From positions 1-7,197 of the forward strand of contig JAISKY010000298.1 in the NCBI GenBank assembly GCA_031260745.1: a DNA stretch of 7,197 nucleotides, written 5' to 3'. The stretch comes from Oscillospiraceae bacterium (GTDB taxonomy: Bacteria > Bacillota > Clostridia > Oscillospirales > Oscillospiraceae). The notes beneath the pieces are model-generated. The model was not told the origin of the DNA, did not search any database, and saw only the letters and a list, made by a program, of their open reading frames with translations. Shown here in pieces: positions 4,817-7,197 of this stretch. Position numbers and translations under genes: made by a program. Positions within the stretch are counted from its first letter, which is position 1; each line of letters starts with the position of its first letter.

Positions 4817-6946
4817 TTGGACAACGAGTTAAACCTTGAGCTTCGGCGCTTTGACGAGGTCGAGGCGGTTATTGACGCTCAGCTTATCGCGGCGGCGCGT
4901 GAAAGCGCGAAACTGGAGTTTGAGCTTACGGAGCTTCAAAAAGACGTAACGGACGACGTAGCTAACGCTTTGGACAAGGACGAGCGTATGATGGAAATCG
5001 CGCAGTATCTTACGCCGCTTGCCAGAGGTTCGCTGTCGGCGGAGGCGTCGCTGAAGCGCGAGGAGCAATTGCTATCCGCGCGTCAGAACCCGTACTTCGC
5101 GAGGATAGACTTCAAGCGGTCGGACTCCGACCGCCCGGTAAGAACTCACTACATCGGACGATTTTCGGTGCGCGGTGAGAACGTCCGCGATATGTACGTA
5201 TTCGACTGGCGCGCTCCGGTTTCGAGCTTGTTCTACCGCTACGGAGTCGGCTACGCGAGTTATGAAGCTCCCGCCGGAACAATCGAGGGCGAAATCACGC
5301 TTAAACGTCAGTATGAAATAAAAAACGCGAAGTTCGAGTATTATTTCGACTCCGACGTTCAAATCGTTGACGAGTATCTGCGTAAAATGCTCTCGCAAAA
5401 CACGTCCGACAAGATGAAAACGATAGTCGAAACGATTCAGCGCGACCAGGACGAGGTAATCCGCGACGCGCGGAGCGATTTGCTGATGGTTCAGGGCGCC
5501 GCGGGAAGCGGCAAAACCTCGATTGCGCTTCACCGCGCCGCGTACCTGATGTACGAGGGTTTGTCGAATCAACTTTCGGCTCACAATATCGCCGTGCTGT
5601 CGCCTAACAAACTGTTCGAGAAGTATATTTCAAGCGTACTGCCGGAACTTGGCGAAAAAAGCGTGGTTTCGTTCGTATTCGGCGATTTGATTAACACCGT
5701 ACTCGGCGGCAATATTGAGGTCGAATCAAAATTCGCCGAAACCGAGTCGGCAATTATCGGCGAAGCCGACGTTTCCGACATAGATTACAAATCCTCCGCG
5801 GAGTTCGCGGAGCGGATTAAGAATTTCGCGTCCGGCGTTAAGCCGGAGTTTCGCGGCGTGGAATATTGCGGCAAAACGGTTTACTCCGCGCTTGACCTTG
5901 ACGAGATGTTTGCCAAATCTGACGATAACGCTCCGTTGGCGATGCGTCTTGACAAACTGGAGCGTCAGATAATGGATAAGGTGCATAAACTTCGCCCGGC
6001 TAGGTTGAAGGAACTTGAAGCGGAGGCTAACCTGTTGCCGGAACACGCAATGGAGGTCAAGGAGTACGCCCGTATGCTCTCAATCTCGGAAAGTACGGAG
6101 CTTATAACGCGAGTCCGCGAGTTTACGCGGCTTGACTACGTTGCTCTGTACTTTGAAATGCTTGGCGAACCGATACCGCAACCGCCGCTGAGATACCGCG
6201 ACGCGGTCGGGATTACTCTGCTGAAACTTATGCTTGAACCCCGGCGAATCGGCAACTCCGAATCAGTGCAGACAAGCGGAATTAAGCAAGTCGTGGTTGA
6301 CGAGGCTCAGGACTATGACGCGGCGCATTTCGAGATTTTGAAGCGGCTGTTCCCTGCCGTGCGCTATACCGTTTTGGGCGATGTAAGTCAGACGGTCGGC
6401 AAACCCGCGGATATGACGCTGTACGCTCGTATTCAGGATACGCTGAACGTCAAAAATCCGTATCTCGCGACGCTTAGCCGCAGTTTCCGCTCCACGAAAG
6501 AGATTTTGGAGTTCAGTTCCGGGATTGTCGGTCAGGAAATTGAAAACTTCGGCAGAAGCGGCGACGCTCCGACTGTAAAGGTATGCTCCGCCGAAAGCGA
6601 GTATCTTGACGCGTTGGTTGACGAAATCGAAACGTGCCTGACCGCGGGTTACGCTTCCGTCGCTCTGATTTGTAAAAGCGAACGCGCCTCACGCGAGTTG
6701 TACGGGAAACTTAAAGACCTTGCCGAAGTACGTCTGATGGTAAGCGGCGCGAGTTATAATACTCGCGGAGTGTTCATAGTCCCGGTGTATATGGCGAAAG
6801 GCTTGGAATTTGACGCGACGCTGGTATGCGGAGCGGAGGAATACGCGACCGACCGCGACGCTAACCTGCTGTATATCGCGTGTACCAGAGCTTTGCACCG
6901 TCTGAACCTGTTTTGCCTGGGTCAGACTTGCGAATTGCTTAGTTAG
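4817..6946 (+). CDS. helD: HelD, superfamily 1 helicase-like RNA polymerase recycling factor
   Basis: HelD is an ATP-driven factor that pulls stalled or hibernating RNA polymerase off nucleic acid. From the TTG at 4817 it has 709 residues, somewhat shorter than B. subtilis HelD (about 770). The N terminus (about 5-90) is a charged helical arm with an acidic stretch (DVTDDVANALDKDE, 43-56) where the family inserts a coiled-coil tip into the polymerase secondary channel. Next comes the HelD hallmark block YIGRF...FDWRAPVSSLFY (112-140) and YEAPAGTIEGEITLKRQ (149-165). UvrD-like ATPase motifs follow: Walker A GAAGSGKT (227-234), VVVDEAQDY (492-500), GDVSQT (521-526), SRSFRST (554-560), KGLEFD (661-666) and YIACTRA (686-692). 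All are intact. It is divergently transcribed from the nfeD operon, and an ACP-like gene follows 12 nt after its stop. A UvrD/Rep DNA helicase is less likely because of the WRAP block and the N-terminal arm. Confidence 0.95.
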   Translation: MDNELNLELRRFDEVEAVIDAQLIAAARESAKLEFELTELQKDVTDDVANALDKDERMMEIAQYLTPLARGSLSAEASLKREEQLLSARQNPYFARIDFKRSDSDRPVRTHYIGRFSVRGENVRDMYVFDWRAPVSSLFYRYGVGYASYEAPAGTIEGEITLKRQYEIKNAKFEYYFDSDVQIVDEYLRKMLSQNTSDKMKTIVETIQRDQDEVIRDARSDLLMVQGAAGSGKTSIALHRAAYLMYEGLSNQLSAHNIAVLSPNKLFEKYISSVLPELGEKSVVSFVFGDLINTVLGGNIEVESKFAETESAIIGEADVSDIDYKSSAEFAERIKNFASGVKPEFRGVEYCGKTVYSALDLDEMFAKSDDNAPLAMRLDKLERQIMDKVHKLRPARLKELEAEANLLPEHAMEVKEYARMLSISESTELITRVREFTRLDYVALYFEMLGEPIPQPPLRYRDAVGITLLKLMLEPRRIGNSESVQTSGIKQVVVDEAQDYDAAHFEILKRLFPAVRYTVLGDVSQTVGKPADMTLYARIQDTLNVKNPYLATLSRSFRSTKEILEFSSGIVGQEIENFGRSGDAPTVKVCSAESEYLDALVDEIETCLTAGYASVALICKSERASRELYGKLKDLAEVRLMVSGASYNTRGVFIVPVYMAKGLEFDATLVCGAEEYATDRDANLLYIACTRALHRLNLFCLGQTCELLS

Positions 6947-6958
6947 GAGATTTTGAAA

Positions 6959-7197
6959 ATGGATAATACCGATAAAACAATTGAGAAGATAATCAATGAG
7001 CTAAGCGAGATTATCTCCGTAGACCCGGACGAGCTTAACTTTCATACTCCGCTGACCGCCGAATACGGCGTGGAGCCGATTGACCTCGCGAAACTCGTAA
7101 TTGAGTGCGAACGCAAATTCCGCGTAAAAATCTTCGACGAGGACGTTCACGAACTGCTCAACGTCGAGGACCTTGCGCTCTATATTGAGCGTCGCTT
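6959..7197 (+). CDS. Acyl-carrier-protein-like protein lacking the attachment serine (3' end outside window)
   Basis: The frame from ATG 6959 runs to the window edge with 79 full codons visible, which is already about the length of a whole ACP (75-85). It is strongly acidic and follows the ACP pattern throughout: helix I (TIEKIINELSEIISV, 7-21), then DPDELNFHTPLT, then helix II (IDLAKLVIECERKF, 41-54), then VKIFDEDVHELLNVEDLALYI (56-76). In ordinary ACPs helix II begins with Asp-Ser-Leu, whose Ser carries 4'-phosphopantetheine. Here the aligned residues are Glu39-Pro40-Ile41, and no Ser or Thr occurs after Thr33 in the visible part. It therefore cannot be charged in the usual way. The ribosome site AGGAGA (6945-6950) overlaps the helD stop, and the genes are 12 nt apart, so they are probably co-transcribed. 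The function is unknown. A structural or regulatory ACP mimic is possible. Confidence 0.85.
   Translation, partial: MDNTDKTIEKIINELSEIISVDPDELNFHTPLTAEYGVEPIDLAKLVIECERKFRVKIFDEDVHELLNVEDLALYIERR

Noticed and set aside
5072..5584. Minus-strand open frame (170 codons) inside helD
   Set aside because: It is antisense to conserved HelD motifs, including Walker A. The translation has no recognisable domain and is a by-product of helD codon use.

Overview
The window looks like chromosomal DNA of a Gram-positive Bacillota (Firmicutes) bacterium, probably an uncultured member of the Clostridia. This is inferred from a HelD-type RNA polymerase recycling factor, an NfeD/FloA flotillin pair, strong AGGAGG-like ribosome binding sites and consensus SigA-type promoters. 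Codons are CpG-rich (many GCG, CGC and GAC) and similar across the window, so nothing looks recently acquired. I see no tRNA, rRNA, CRISPR array, insertion sequence or prophage gene.

Layout. (1) Bases 1-1440, plus strand: the 3' part of thrC (threonine synthase), then one base later a small metallophosphoesterase. A strong hairpin terminator at 1455-1488 closes this unit. (2) Bases 1507-4559, minus strand, read right to left: nfeD, floA, an ABC ATPase and an ABC-2 type permease. Gaps are 45 and 25 nt, followed by a 14-nt overlap, so this is very probably one operon. It ends against the same terminator, which works convergently. (3) Bases 4560-4816: a divergent control region. It holds a perfect-consensus promoter close to nfeD. 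Further out is a symmetric pair of divergent promoters whose -35 elements lie in the two arms of a perfect 23-bp palindrome. (4) Bases 4817-7197, plus strand: helD (TTG start), then 12 nt later an acyl-carrier-protein-like gene cut by the window end. Its phosphopantetheine serine position is proline.

How the genes may work together. NfeD and FloA form membrane microdomain scaffolds. An ABC exporter encoded in the same transcript could be a client of that scaffold; its ATPase lacks several usual catalytic-loop residues. HelD removes stalled RNA polymerase from DNA. It is divergently transcribed from the membrane operon, and the shared palindrome suggests one regulator could act on both. The three points most worth a second look are the symmetric palindrome promoter pair, the serine-less carrier protein next to HelD, and the flotillin-ABC operon.
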